Positions 19,100-29,871 are shown, numbered from the stretch's first letter. The stretch is DNA of 64,000 bases from Sphaerulina vaccinii (GCA_022570795.1 JAKUDP010000016.1:248001-312000), one strand, 5' to 3'. The notes: a model not told the origin generated them from the sequence alone. A program made the numbers and translations.

Positions 19100-21640
19100 T
19101 CATCGACATCCCCGCAGGTCTGCCCACTTCGCATCATAGTCCCAACTCTGCGTACCATCATCTGGCTCTGGCCGCCATTCCTGCAAGAAACTGAAACTCG
19201 GTCGAAGTCGAAACGCCGTAGCGAAAAGAAAGTTGTTGTCTGGATCTCTCTGGGCAATTGGCATCCCCAGCTGGACTTTCACCCAATCGAGAAAGGCGGT
19301 AGTCCGAGTGGGCACGATGAGTCCAACTGGACCTGAAGCTGTCTCGGCACGGTATAAGAAGCTTGGGATTCGCTTCTCATCCATTGTGCCGCTGGCTCTC
19401 TGCTCAACATTGTCGATTCGTCCAGCTTTTGGAGTATAGAATGCAGCCCCGAGTTGGTTCATCCCGAATTGTCCCGCGGCTGTGGTACCGGCGGACCATA
19501 TCAGTCTGTAGACCTGAGCATACAGGAAGTCGGTAGAATCGGACATCCATCTTGTTCCTAGTCCCTGGTAGCCAACATCGCTCAAGCGTTCGTCCACGTA
19601 CTCGATACAGTCGATAGCGAAGGATACATGCGGGAATCTGAGATTGACCTCATCCTTCTTGAAGATGTACTCGAGCAGTCGAATTGTTTGGGTTGGCGAC
19701 AATTCTTTCTTGTTCCAGGCGTCGACAAGTTTCGCATCGCTTTCACTCTTTTGTAGAGTGTTGCCAGCGTCCAACCACGCCGATATGCCATTATGGTAGC
19801 CGATGGCAGATTTGCAGCTACCGTCATAAAGGTTAAGTGTGTTGACAGGTCTGAACAGTGGTGCTGAGGTAGTTGACGTATCATGGGCTGGCATTGGAGG
19901 CATTGTCTGCACAGTTCCTGCAACCTGTAGGCCGAGATCCGCAGTATATTCTCTCGCGATATCCAACAAGGAGTTCGGCCTAGCTGACACTGCCAGGGTG
20001 AAAGTAGATCTTGCTGTTTGTGAACCAAGCACGAATTCCAGCTCATCCCACTTCTGGCTAGCGGTTCCCTCGCAGAGCCGCACAGCCCGATATAAGTGCA
20101 TGCAGGCTAACAAGTTGTGGTGCTTGTTGTATATCTCTGCTGCAAAAGTCTGCTTCGCGACAAGCATCCTCCTCGCCTGGTGGAGTGGAAGTAGCGGTAA
20201 GGCGCGAAGCAGATTCTGCGAGAGGAAGATATTCGGAGTACTCGATAGTCGGCATTCAGCTCCATTTCCGCTGACACGCCATCCCAATCTTCCGCGCTCT
20301 TCTTGATCAATCAATACAGTCGACTCAACATCTGATCGAGAAAAAGTGTGTGTCGCCATGTGTTCTCTTGCAGTGTCGTTCCGGTTGTATCGTGTTTGGT
20401 AGTCGTCCAGTTCCATATCGCGAAACCACGCCGCTTCAGTGCCCTCGCAGAACCCACGAGCCATATCACCGCGCAGGGCGTCCCATATGTCCATGTGGAT
20501 TTGTGTTTCGTACACCTGCCATATCTGGAACTTGTATGTTTTCGCGATATCAAGCAGGCTGACAGTATATATGTCCAAGTTGTCTGCGAATCTGTACCTC
20601 CGTTCTTCATCGCGCTTGACCATAGCCGCCAAGTCCCCAGCCACCGCAATCAAAGCATGGCCGAAGTCGTGATCGGGGTATGGCACGGCAGCGTGCAGGC
20701 TTGCAACGATACTGCTAGTGTCAACACTGCGGGTGTCTTTGGTAGCAAGAAGTAATGTTTGACGCAGCCAGTGCAGAGCGTAAAACGCTGGGCGACAGAG
20801 CAGTTCCGCGAGTGGAAGCGGGTCGGCTGAGTCTGGGTCGCATTGCGATTCTCTCGTGGCTCTTAGAAGCAGGTCTATGGCGGCTCCAGATGGTCCAAGA
20901 AGGGCATTCAGCTCGTGCAAATTGTCCAGACTTTCGTATAACGTATCACCGTCGCGATCGCAGATCTTGATAAGATTGATCGCTTCTTCTGTCATATGCG
21001 CAACGACCGGCAGACTGAGTTCTCCTTCAGCATATCGCTGCCACGCGTTCTTGATCTCTTGTCGGAGTCGGTCAGCTCGCCTCAAAACATCCCAGATTCT
21101 GTGGATTCGCTGGGTAGGATCATCGTCAATGTCAGGCGCGCTCATGTCAGCGTCACCTTCCTCCTGCCGGCCCAGCCATTGGAGCTGATCCCAGGCAGTA
21201 GTGGGCACGGCCGTTGATGATGAAATCGCCGTTGGTACTTGTCTCGTAGCCGGCTGCGCTTCCTTTGTACCATCGTTCAATTCGCGCATAACATCCTCCA
21301 ACTGGTCGAGGGCATGTGCATGGGTCTGATTATCCTTTGCTATCCGCTGGACCTGCGCCCTCGACTTAGATCGATCCTCACGTGCTTGAGCGAGCCTTTG
21401 ACGCCAACGGCGCGCAAGATCCTGTCGACTGACGACTGCTCTTCGTCCGACTTCGAGTTTCCGTCGAGATATTCTGAAGCCAGTGTTATTACTTTGATTC
21501 ATGAGGATTGCGGCATATTCCTTGCGAGTTGCGAAGTCCAAATTCCGTCGAGTACGCCCGACTGCATTTTGTGATAGGTAAATGTCAAGTGCATCCTCAG
21601 CAAGGCTGTATTCCGTATGAATATCGCCATCGGAGGTCAT
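19100..21640 (-). CDS. DUF6604-like protein, paralogue C (intact)
   Basis: One exon, 846 residues from the ATG at 21640 (MTSDGDIHTEYSLAEDALDI); the longer frame upstream has only a TTG. It shares with A and B the blocks YTVSLLDIAKT, YETQIHMDIWDALRGDMARGFC, LPLLPLHQARRMLVAKQTFA, EIYNKHHNLLACMHLYRAV, TIRLLEYIFKKDEVNLRFPH and YAQVYRLIWSAG. Its N terminus has diverged from the YKR start of A and B and contains a coiled-coil-like stretch (residues ~55-110, rich in R, Q, A and D). It is the most 5' of the tandem array as transcribed. Function is unknown; the family is mainly fungal. Confidence 0.72.
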   Translation of the reverse strand: MTSDGDIHTEYSLAEDALDIYLSQNAVGRTRRNLDFATRKEYAAILMNQSNNTGFRISRRKLEVGRRAVVSRQDLARRWRQRLAQAREDRSKSRAQVQRIAKDNQTHAHALDQLEDVMRELNDGTKEAQPATRQVPTAISSSTAVPTTAWDQLQWLGRQEEGDADMSAPDIDDDPTQRIHRIWDVLRRADRLRQEIKNAWQRYAEGELSLPVVAHMTEEAINLIKICDRDGDTLYESLDNLHELNALLGPSGAAIDLLLRATRESQCDPDSADPLPLAELLCRPAFYALHWLRQTLLLATKDTRSVDTSSIVASLHAAVPYPDHDFGHALIAVAGDLAAMVKRDEERRYRFADNLDIYTVSLLDIAKTYKFQIWQVYETQIHMDIWDALRGDMARGFCEGTEAAWFRDMELDDYQTRYNRNDTAREHMATHTFSRSDVESTVLIDQEERGRLGWRVSGNGAECRLSSTPNIFLSQNLLRALPLLPLHQARRMLVAKQTFAAEIYNKHHNLLACMHLYRAVRLCEGTASQKWDELEFVLGSQTARSTFTLAVSARPNSLLDIAREYTADLGLQVAGTVQTMPPMPAHDTSTTSAPLFRPVNTLNLYDGSCKSAIGYHNGISAWLDAGNTLQKSESDAKLVDAWNKKELSPTQTIRLLEYIFKKDEVNLRFPHVSFAIDCIEYVDERLSDVGYQGLGTRWMSDSTDFLYAQVYRLIWSAGTTAAGQFGMNQLGAAFYTPKAGRIDNVEQRASGTMDEKRIPSFLYRAETASGPVGLIVPTRTTAFLDWVKVQLGMPIAQRDPDNNFLFATAFRLRPSFSFLQEWRPEPDDGTQSWDYDAKWADLRGCR

Positions 21641-23340
21641 GTTGCGACGCTTCGGAGAAGATGGTAATCTTGTTTTTGGGGAGGCGACTGAGGTCAGGTT
21701 GGTCGTATGGAGTATTCTGGAGGCGAACAAGGCTCACAGTTACACTTGTACATTGCTGTGCCCCGCAAGCGGACTACACGAGAAGTTCCCGAATGCAAAG
21801 CAGGTCCTGGCCTTCGTCCGAAAACGGTCGGGCGAACAGCAGCAGTGGCTTGTGGGTGCAGCGCCGATACAGTCTCGCACATAATGAATGCCAAAATAGC
21901 ATGGCCATATGTCTGTCACCTATGCTGAAAGCATCCTCGTCGAAGATGGCCTGGTCGACATCGTTGCCATTGTGCGCCGCTGATGTTGACCTGCGACGTA
22001 GTGAGCGCATGTTCATCTGAAGGGGCTAACGTGCTATATCCGGAGCGGAGCGATCATCGGAATGCAAGATTGAACCTATTCATACAGTCCGATCTGCTTT
22101 GAGCGCTTTGTCGCACTTTGATCTGTGAACTCGAGCCAGCGAGAACTCGTTGCCTTTATTATGGCAGACATCCAGATTTAGCACACATAGCGCTACCCGG
22201 AGAGAGGCCCAGGTCTGATCGGGGGCCTTCAAAGAATGTTGATGATGTTCTAGCCCAAAGAGTGCGCAGAACCTGACCTCGAAGAAGCCAGTGCACCACC
22301 TTCTGCAAGATGGTGACCTGCTTCGAGAGGAGGGTCACAGCGACCTTAGCAATCTTACCGTACACGAACGAGCATCAGGGACTCTAGAGACTCTGGCACG
22401 TTTGGTATAGACGTCCTTCGTAGACCACGCCATCGTGAGTGAATGTCGTCGCAGCGCGTCTTGTCCCATAAGAGAGAAAATGTCCATTCTTCGAGATACC
22501 ATGGTAGTCGCGACGGGAAAGTTGCCCAATACATGACCGTGAGATGGCAGCTTGCTCTGGAAGAAGAGGTTCTGTTTCGTGTCTGATGTTGTCAGTTTGT
22601 TGGAGTTGGAGTTGGAGAAAGTTGTTGGTGGTGGTAAGGTAGTCGCGTCTGAGCGCCAAGCTTTGCAATTTCCAGTCGCGACACCAACCTCACCGTCGTC
22701 TCTCCCGGGTGTCGCAGCTAGGTAGCATGTGAACGAATCATGCGCAGGAAGTGCTGTGTTGAATTTCACGAATCGCCTTCTCCGATTCTACTCACCACCA
22801 CGCCTGGCGGATAATAGCTGCCTGCTGCCTTGCCCAGTATCGCTGGGAAACCCGCATCGCAAGGAAAGCATCATCATCATCAGCTCAATTCCACTGAATA
22901 CATGTATCGTGGCCGGATGAGGCGACTTGATATGGGTATGCTGGTCATTTGTTCTGCTGACGATGTGAAGTCACTCGAGGTGCTTCGGCTTGCCTTCCTG
23001 ATCGAAGTGGCGATGCAGCCCCTCCTCGTGCCGCTGCACCGACCGGCAACGAGCTATTCAACATTTTCCAACAGCCGGCAACCTCAAGCCATTGGCAAAA
23101 CGTGAGCAAGGCGAGAGACGGGATACTATCCTGAGCTTGTGCGTATGATGCTCTGTCCAGGTAGGCAGGTATATCGAGTTGTGCATTTCCTTGAGCTCTC
23201 TTCTTCTGTGATCTCACAATCTTCTTCTTCCTTGAAGTCATAACAAGCAGAAATAACAGCTACTCGTAATAGAACACTCATCCAAGAACTGCCAATACCG
23301 ATCAGAACAAAGTGTCAGAGTTCTGCATATTCAAGCCACC
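21641..23340. other. 1.7-kb region with no confident gene
   Basis: Between a minus-strand and a plus-strand gene, so it should contain two promoters. A minus-strand frame at 22335-22769 (144 codons, GTG-started) and an overlapping one at 22384-22668 are open, but neither has a convincing start or splice model. The last 120 bp before 23341 look like a leader. Confidence 0.45.
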
Positions 23341-24671
23341 ATGATCGAAGAACCAGCAAGACCGCCAGTGGAAGGCACTGACTTTGTCAATGGCACGAAT
23401 GAGATTGAGCATACCAATGGCATTGGTACCACCAACGGCACGAAAGCCAATGGCATTTCCCACACGAATGGTCTCGTCTCAAAACCCGACAAGACAACTT
23501 TCACGCCACCAGGACCTAACCCAGCACTCTTCACGAACGAAAAGCACGAAATCTTCATGGGAGACTCTCCACCTCTAAACCCACGCCCAACAGACTGCGT
23601 AGTCCGAATGCGCTGCAACGGAATCTGCGGCTCAGACGTCCACTTCTGGCACACAGGCCGCATAGGCCCTCTCAAAGTCGAATCCTCCCACTGCCTAGGT
23701 CACGAAGGCGCAGGCGAAGTAGTCTGGTCCGGCACAGCAGTCACAAACCTCAAGCCCGGAGACCGCGTAGCAATCGAACCCGGAGTTCCATGCCACGACT
23801 GCTACCAATGCTCAACAGGAAACTACAATCTCTGTCCAGATGTAGAATTCTCCGGTGTACCGCCCCATGCAGGCAGTATAAGAAGATGGCACGTCCACCC
23901 TTCGAAATATCTCCACAAACTCCCAGACTCTCTATCCTACTCCGACGGAGCACTACTAGAACCCCTCTCCGTAGTCCTCCACGGTTTCGAACGCAGCCCC
24001 ATAAAACTCGGCGAAGGAACCGTGATCTGCGGAGCAGGACCCATAGGAATGTGCGCATTAGCAGTAGCCAAAGCTTCAGGTGCAGCTCCAATAATCGTAA
24101 CAGACTTGGACGCAGGTCGACTCAATATCGCAAAGCAATTCATCCCAGAATGCATACCTTTCCAAATCGATCCCAAGAAGAGCCCTGAAGAGACTGGGAA
24201 GGCTATAGTAAGGACTATAGAGGCTGCAGGAGGAGAACAGCCAAGAGTCGTATACGAATGTACCGGAGTACAATCTAGTGTTGTGACAGCATGCTTTATG
24301 CCTAGAGCTGCTGGGGAGGTTATGGTTATTGGAGTTGGGAGACCGATTATGAATGAGTTGCCTTTTATGCATATTTCTCTTGCGGAGGTGGGTTCCCGCT
24401 GCATGGGACGTCGCAACCTCGGCACTCCCTTCCCTTCTCCCTTTGCATCGACTATACAGTACTGACGCTTCGCTTGCAGATCGATCTAAAATTCATAAAC
24501 CGCTACCACCACTCCTGGCCCTCCGCTATCAGACTTTTACAACACAAAGTCATAGATCTCCAACCCCTGGTTACTCATAGATTTAAGTTGGAAGAAGCAG
24601 ATAAAGCGCTTGCGGCTAGTGCTGATAGGAATTCGGGGAGTGTGAAGATACATATTGAGGATTATGATTGA
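23341..24671 (+). CDS. Zinc-dependent polyol dehydrogenase (sorbitol/xylitol/L-arabinitol type), N-terminally extended
   Basis: Exons 23341-24387 and 24480-24671 encode 412 residues. The 92-bp intron (GTGGGT donor, tactgac branch, TTGCAG acceptor) joins HISLAE to IDLKFINRYHHSW in phase 0. It is a medium-chain dehydrogenase: NGICGSDVHFW (Cys96), CLGHEGAGEV (His121, Glu122), PGDRVAIEPGV, the structural zinc loop with CHDCYQCSTGNYNLC, GALLEPLSV, the VICGAGPIGMCAL nucleotide fold and VTDLDAGRL. The aspartate after VT favours NAD(H). About 50 residues with repeated NG and NGT (residues 17-44) precede the fold and are unusual. It would interconvert a pentitol or hexitol and a keto-sugar. A paralogue lies 4 kb downstream. 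Confidence 0.88.
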
Positions 24672-24999
24672 TGGGTGATGGGGGCTGTGATGTGTTGAGA
24701 CGTGGTCAATTGTCTTAGTTTTGTCAATAGCATTGTCATTAGCGGAGTGGATTGAATGGATGGGAAGTAATCTGGAAAGTTGTGATAGTTTCAAGATTTT
24801 GATGTGAACACAGCCACACACGATCTTGATTCTCTGTGTAGTTCCAAGAGAACGTGATTCTATAGTAGAATGCACTCGCTCTACTCCATTCCATGTGCCT
24901 CATCATCATCATGATCCTTCGGTCTATACATCCTTTCCCAACTCCTCTACCGCCTCCCTAACTCCGTCTACCTCTACCGCCTCCCTATTCCATCCACCT
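24672..24999. other. Convergent 3' flank
   Basis: 328 bp between the ends of a plus- and a minus-strand gene. From about 24895 the plus strand turns strongly pyrimidine-rich (ctcctctaccgcctccctaa type repeats), extending into the next gene's 3' end; no gene is seen. Confidence 0.5.
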
Positions 25000-25980
25000 C
25001 TACCGCCTCTCCCACTTCCTCATCTCCACCACACTCTCATACTCCCTACTCTCCCAAACATTCCACCTCCACTGCTCATCACAACTCTCCTCCAGCAACT
25101 CCTGCTTCAGTGTCGGAGACAGAGGCTCGCACAGGCTTCGCGAATACTTATCGAAGTCCAACAACAAACTCTCAATCTCTTGCGCAAGCTCCAGCTTATC
25201 CCATTCAGGACCGAACTGAGCTTGCTGTTCACCAAGCCACTTCAAAAATGCGGTAATAGCTCTCTTATCAGGGATCGAGGTCATGCGTGTTTTGTTCTCG
25301 TATCCATCGATAGCGCATCGCCAGAGCCAGCTAATTTTTGGACGTGGGGACCATTTGCCTCGACCGACTTCAGGGAATTGTGAAGATGTGTCGTGTGGGA
25401 GGCCGATATAGAGACGCATGACACCATCGGAATCTGGTAGTCGTCTCCAGGACACGTTGCAGCCCTTGGAGACTGTGACTGTGGCTTCATCTGCTTTCCA
25501 GATCTGCTTTGATTCGCGGACGAAAGACTCCTTCATCTCGGCCTCGAATTCTTTGCCAAGACCTGTGATTTCTGAGGGCAGCGAGAATACGCCATCTTTG
25601 TAGCAGGCACACTCGTAGATCATGTCGCGCAGTTCACGAGGTAGTAGGTCGAGACGTGAAGCGGTGGTGGTGGTGGTGGTGGTGGTGGGGTCTGTAGCCC
25701 TCTCGTCGTCGCGTGTCTCTGCAGGCTGACATGTGTTCTTGGAAATGGCATAGCGTAAAGCGCTGGCTCCCATCTTGGTAAGGAACATGATACCCGTCGT
25801 AAATGTGTTGTTACTGCCTCTTGAGGAAGCGGCGATGGACTTGTCGAGGAAAACTCCTTCCCAGCCATTGTCTGCTGACGTTGAGGACGAGGTGTCGCTT
25901 GTCTCTGCAGGCTCACAATCCTTGAAATCGGCTCGTGACCAGTCTCGTGGCTTGGTGGCTCCCATTCTGGTGAGAGACAT
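25000..25980 (-). CDS. F-box-like hypothetical protein with duplicated N terminus
   Basis: Single exon, 326 residues. A poly-threonine run from a GGT/ACC microsatellite (25663-25688) is followed by SRLDLLPRELRDMIYECAC (about residues 108-126), the LPxELRxxIYE motif of Dothideomycete F-box-like proteins. The C-terminal ~200 residues (WSPRPKISWLWRCAID, LKWLGEQQAQFGPEWDKLEL) match no family I recognise. The first 100 residues contain two related segments: LTRMGATKPRDW, CEPAETSD and LTKMGASALRYA, CQPAETRD, an internal duplication. A ubiquitin-ligase adaptor role is inferred only from the motif. Confidence 0.65.
   Translation of the reverse strand: MSLTRMGATKPRDWSRADFKDCEPAETSDTSSSTSADNGWEGVFLDKSIAASSRGSNNTFTTGIMFLTKMGASALRYAISKNTCQPAETRDDERATDPTTTTTTTTASRLDLLPRELRDMIYECACYKDGVFSLPSEITGLGKEFEAEMKESFVRESKQIWKADEATVTVSKGCNVSWRRLPDSDGVMRLYIGLPHDTSSQFPEVGRGKWSPRPKISWLWRCAIDGYENKTRMTSIPDKRAITAFLKWLGEQQAQFGPEWDKLELAQEIESLLLDFDKYSRSLCEPLSPTLKQELLEESCDEQWRWNVWESREYESVVEMRKWERR
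25663..25688 (+). repeat. GGT trinucleotide microsatellite
   Basis: About eight or nine GGT units on the plus strand, read as consecutive Thr codons on the minus strand just before the F-box-like motif. Confidence 0.9.
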
Positions 25981-26508
25981 CGTGGTGTATGTCTTGTTGG
26001 TTGAGTGGTCTGGTTGGTTGATATAAGGTGAAGTTCGAGCTATTGTGTTCAGTTTGTTGTGTGGTGTAAGAAGGTTGAAGTGAAGAAGACGGCAGGTCTT
26101 ATTTATCCAATTCAGATTGTGAAGTCCTCACTTCAAATGGAGTGACTCAGAGTCCTCACTTTCTGATATTGAGAACATGTTGCCACTCTTCACTTGCTCA
26201 AACGGTTCCTCACACGTGTCAATACCAAATTACCAGATCGAATATGCTGACTGGTACGCGAAGCTCGTCACTCCTCTTCGAGGCAATGCGGCTTGTGTAT
26301 GATCTGCGTACTTCTTCGTGCAGTCGTAGGTAGCCTAGAGTCAGTCGCTGCGATAAGTGAGAGTACACTTTGGTCGTTCTAATATCGTAGTACTTCAAAG
26401 CTTATGCCGCGAGGCAAGCCAGGACCATAGCGCTTTTGACTTTGTCGAGAACCATGTTCCACATTGTTGCGAGCCCATGGAGCAGCGACATTCATACAAA
26501 GCTGGCTG
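25981..26508. other. Intergenic, upstream of the F-box-like gene and downstream of PMP3
   Basis: 528 bp with only short frames; a GT-rich leader (ttggttgagtggtctggttg, 25999-26018) lies just 5' of the F-box-like start. No other structure seen. Confidence 0.5.
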
Positions 26509-26959
26509 TCATTGCTTAGTGGTCGAGCGTAGTCGTTGCGGCTTGTCTCCAGCTCGATGGTCGCCTCTGTGACTTTTGCTGCGATGCATGCTGCTGCTTC
26601 TTTGTGGACTGCCATGCTCTTGCCAGTACAATCGATCAACGAGCTTCTGGCTTGCTCCGCCATTAAGCACGTGAGATGAATAGATGAGTGGCTTGCTTCC
26701 GCCTGGCCAGCGACCTTTCCGTACCTGCAATCATCAGTACCATCAAGTTCAAATTCGATGTAAGACTTACTTTGCGTCTGCGGTGAAAGTATACACAACT
26801 AACGTAGAAGCCATGTATATGAGATGGTATGATGGCGCATATATACAGGAGACAGTTGACTGCGAAAGTCATCTCTGCCCCACAGACAATTAGGAGGGCC
26901 AGAGGTGGAAAGAAGATGTTGAGCAGAGTCAGGCTCAGTCGATAGCATAGGTCGCCCAT
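26509..26959 (-). CDS. PMP3/stress-response small membrane proteolipid with C-terminal tail
   Basis: Exons on the minus strand 26959-26771 and 26724-26509 encode 134 residues. The 46-bp intron has GTAAGT, a tactgatg branch and TGCAG, and joins in phase 0. Residues 1-60 are a PMP3 (UPF0057) domain: MGDLCYRLSLTLLNIFFPPL, CGAEM, FAVNCLLYICAIIPSHIHGF YV, with the FFPPL turn and the IPxHIHxFYV end. It forms two transmembrane helices in the plasma membrane; yeast Pmp3 and plant RCI2 relatives affect membrane potential and salt or cold tolerance. The basic tail (RRRK, then a Ser/Arg-rich ~70 residues) is longer than in minimal PMP3 proteins. Confidence 0.8.
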
Positions 26960-28596
26960 TTCGAGATATGTTTGCGGCCGAGAGTTTGCTGGAGATGTGA
27001 ATTGCGTGCTCTGCTTGGACTTCCTCCTGGAAAGGTCCTCGATGGAGGGCTTGAAGTAGGAATTCAGGAAGGAGAATCGCTACAATCACAAGCTGACTCG
27101 AGAGCCTGATTCTGGCCTCGCTTGAGGAGTTGGTGGAGTGTGTCTGACTGCATCACGGACGCCGCTGAGCGTGCATGTTCTGTGAAGGAGAACTGGGAAC
27201 TGGCCTTGTTCTTCTCATGAAAGCTCCTCTCTCGGAAGTGATGAGGTCGTCATCGTCAAGGATGTGAAGCACAGCCACACGACGATCTGTGCCACTTCAG
27301 ACGCGTTTTCTTGTCAAGTCGCGTCGTCCTTCTTCATCTTCCCCTTCACAACTCCTGATCACAGCGGCTACTGCTCACGACAGGCACATGTGGCGTATGT
27401 ATCGACTTCACCTAGCACTCAGGTCGAATTCAGCTGTCCAAGCCCCACTGAAGTCAGGTCAGTCTGCTGTGGGCACGATGAGCAGGATTCTTAAGGAGAG
27501 ACAAGCATGATCGCAAGTACATGGCCCTCAGCAGGACCAGCTGACGAAGATGACTTTCCTGTTCAAAGTCAATGACCAGACCGAGCATTCGAAGCCCAGA
27601 ACGTAACTTCTCGTAAGAAAACCACAGTCTTACACGAGGGCAGGTCGCAATGGGCATGCTACTACGCTGTATCATGAGGTCGATCCTCACGGCGTGGAGC
27701 AATACATCTCGAGCAAGGCGAAAGCTATCCTTCAGCGCTTGACCATATACCTCCTACAGCAGTATATCGCAAATCTGCCCATTTGGACTCGAATCAACTA
27801 CTGGGAGCAGGCGGCAGTGGCTCTCTCCCGCTCCATGTCCCCCTCTGAGCCATCTCAATTTCAGGAAGGACAACAAACAACCACAGCTGTTTCTCAGAGA
27901 GCTCCGCCAGCTCTCCATTTCGCGCCCGCAACGATGCTATTCACTATAAAGTTTGGTTCCTGGGGAGAGTGGCAGAACACGGCTGATCACTTTAGCCGCG
28001 AAAGTGGCACGCGAAACTCTACTCTCCATTGAATTAGCTCATGCATGGCTTATACTGGGGCTGCCACATATCAATGAAACCCAAGAAGCAAGCCCCGAAT
28101 CACATTCAGGCAGATCAACGCCTTCAGTCACTCAGGCCGGCGTTGATGCAACAAGAAGGTGACCGCGGCGCCTAACATTGCCTCGTGTCGAAGAAGCGGT
28201 TACGCCGGATATTTCAAAGCCAAGGACATCCACATGCCGACGATCAACGGCCCCAGGGTCCCCACCATCCCCACCTCGACCTCAATGCGCTCACTCACAT
28301 TCGCGGAGAAATTCAAAGCTCTCTTCATCATGTGGAAACACAAAAGTTCTTCCTTGGACAAACGCCGTTGGTCCCATAGTTCAGTATACGGCTTTATGCC
28401 CGGATGAAATTGCTCAGATTGTCCATGCGAATGATAATGAGCAGGGAAGACAGGTAGAGGTAAGGTATTGATTGATCACGTTCACGATCCTGCTGCTCTC
28501 GCAAACGCGTATTCGCCCTCGAGCTAGCCACGTTACTGCCGAGAAGACCACCTACACTTCTCTCTCTGGTTGATTTCCTCTTTCTTCCTTTTCACG
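26960..28596. other. 1.6-kb region between PMP3 and the L-arabinitol dehydrogenase gene
   Basis: Open frames exist on the plus strand (27608-28032 and three overlapping frames at 28159-28471), but I could not build a start-to-stop model. The stretch encoding GVEQYISSKAKAILQRLT (27691-27744) looks protein-like and may be an exon or relic. The end serves as promoter for the gene at 28597. Confidence 0.4.
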
Positions 28597-29871
28597 ATGA
28601 AGCAAGTTGACGAATCTCTGCTTCTTTCTGGATCTGGACACAATATGTCTACCACTATGACACAACTCGCGCCTGGGAAACCAAACATTGGAGTCTACAC
28701 GAATCCTGCTCACGACCTGTGGATAGCAGATGCAGCACCTAGCCAGAATGAAGTCGAGAGCGGCGATGCTTTGAAGCCTGGAGAGGTCACAGTCGCGATC
28801 AAGAGTACAGGTATTTGCGGGTACGTTCACAATTCACAACCTCTCTGAAATGCTTCTTCGAACTCTCAACGCTGCTAAATTTCCCTCCATGATGAGCCTC
28901 GCTAACATCCTCTAATGAAAAAAAGTTCTGATGTCCACTTCTGGCACGCAGGCTGTATAGGCCCCATGATAGTAGAAGGCGACCACGTCCTCGGCCACGA
29001 ATCCTCCGGAATAATAATCTCTAAACACCCCACCGTAACCTCCCATTCCATCGGCGACCGCGTCGCCGTCGAACCAAACATCATCTGCGGAGAATGCGAA
29101 CCCTGCTTAACAGGAAAATACAACGGATGCGTAGATGTGAAATTCAGAAGCACACCACCCATCCCCGGCCTCTTACGACGCTACGTCAATCATCCGGCAG
29201 TATGGTGTCATAAAATCGGAGATATGTCCTATGAAGACGGCGCTTTACTCGAACCTCTCAGCGTAGCATTAGCAGGCATGCAGAGAGCTCATATCACATT
29301 GGGAGATTCAGTCCTAGTCTGCGGAGCTGGACCTATTGGACTCGTAACTCTAGCATGCGTAAAAGCCGCAGGAGCAGAACCGATTATAATAACAGATATC
29401 GATGAAGGACGACTCAAATTCGCCAAAGAATTCTGTCCTTCGGTGAGAACGCATAAAGTCGATTTCTCTCACACACCAGAACAGTTCGCTGAGGCTGTAG
29501 TGGGTTTGGCAGATGGAGTCGAACCCGCTGTCGTGATGGAATGTACTGGAGTCGAATCTTCCATTTCAGGAGCCATTCATGCTGCGAGATTCGGCGGGAA
29601 AGTGTTTGTTATTGGGGTTGGGAGGCCGGAGATTAGGATACCTTTTATGAGGTTGAGTACTAGAGAGGTGGATCTTCAGTTTCAGTATCGTTATGCGAAT
29701 ACTTGGCCGAGAGCTATTCGGTTGTTGAATGGTGGGGTTATTGATCTCAAGAAGTTGGTTACGCATAGGTTTAAGTTGGAGGATGCGATTGATGCGTTTA
29801 AGGTCGCGGCGGATCCTAGGCAGGGGGGGATCAAGGTTATGATACAGAGTATGGAGGAAGGAGAGCGTTGA
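28597..29871 (+). CDS. lad1: L-arabinitol 4-dehydrogenase
   Basis: Exons 28597-28820 and 28926-29871 give 389 residues. The 105-bp intron (GTACGT donor, gctaac branch, AAAAAG acceptor) splits the Gly-75 codon of GICG/SDVHFW. The whole protein follows fungal Lad1/LadA: KPNIGVYTNPAHDLWIADA, Cys74 in GICGSDVHFWHAGCIGPMIV, LGHESSG (His99, Glu100), EPNIICGECEPCLTGKYNGC, PPIPGLLRRYVNHPAVWCHK, GALLEPLSVALAGMQRA, LVCGAGPIGLVTL, ITDIDEGRL and YRYANTWPRAIRLL. It oxidises L-arabinitol to L-xylulose with NAD in the cytosolic pentose catabolic pathway used on plant arabinan. The related gene 4 kb upstream may supply the xylitol step. Confidence 0.92.

Noticed and set aside
12547..21640. Transposon-encoded proteins as the source of the three tandem genes
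   Set aside because: No reverse transcriptase, integrase or transposase motif and no terminal repeats were seen around them.
22335..22769. Minus-strand frame of 144 codons as a secreted protein
   Set aside because: GTG start, no signal peptide, and an overlapping frame (22384-22668) is equally open; no splice model worked.
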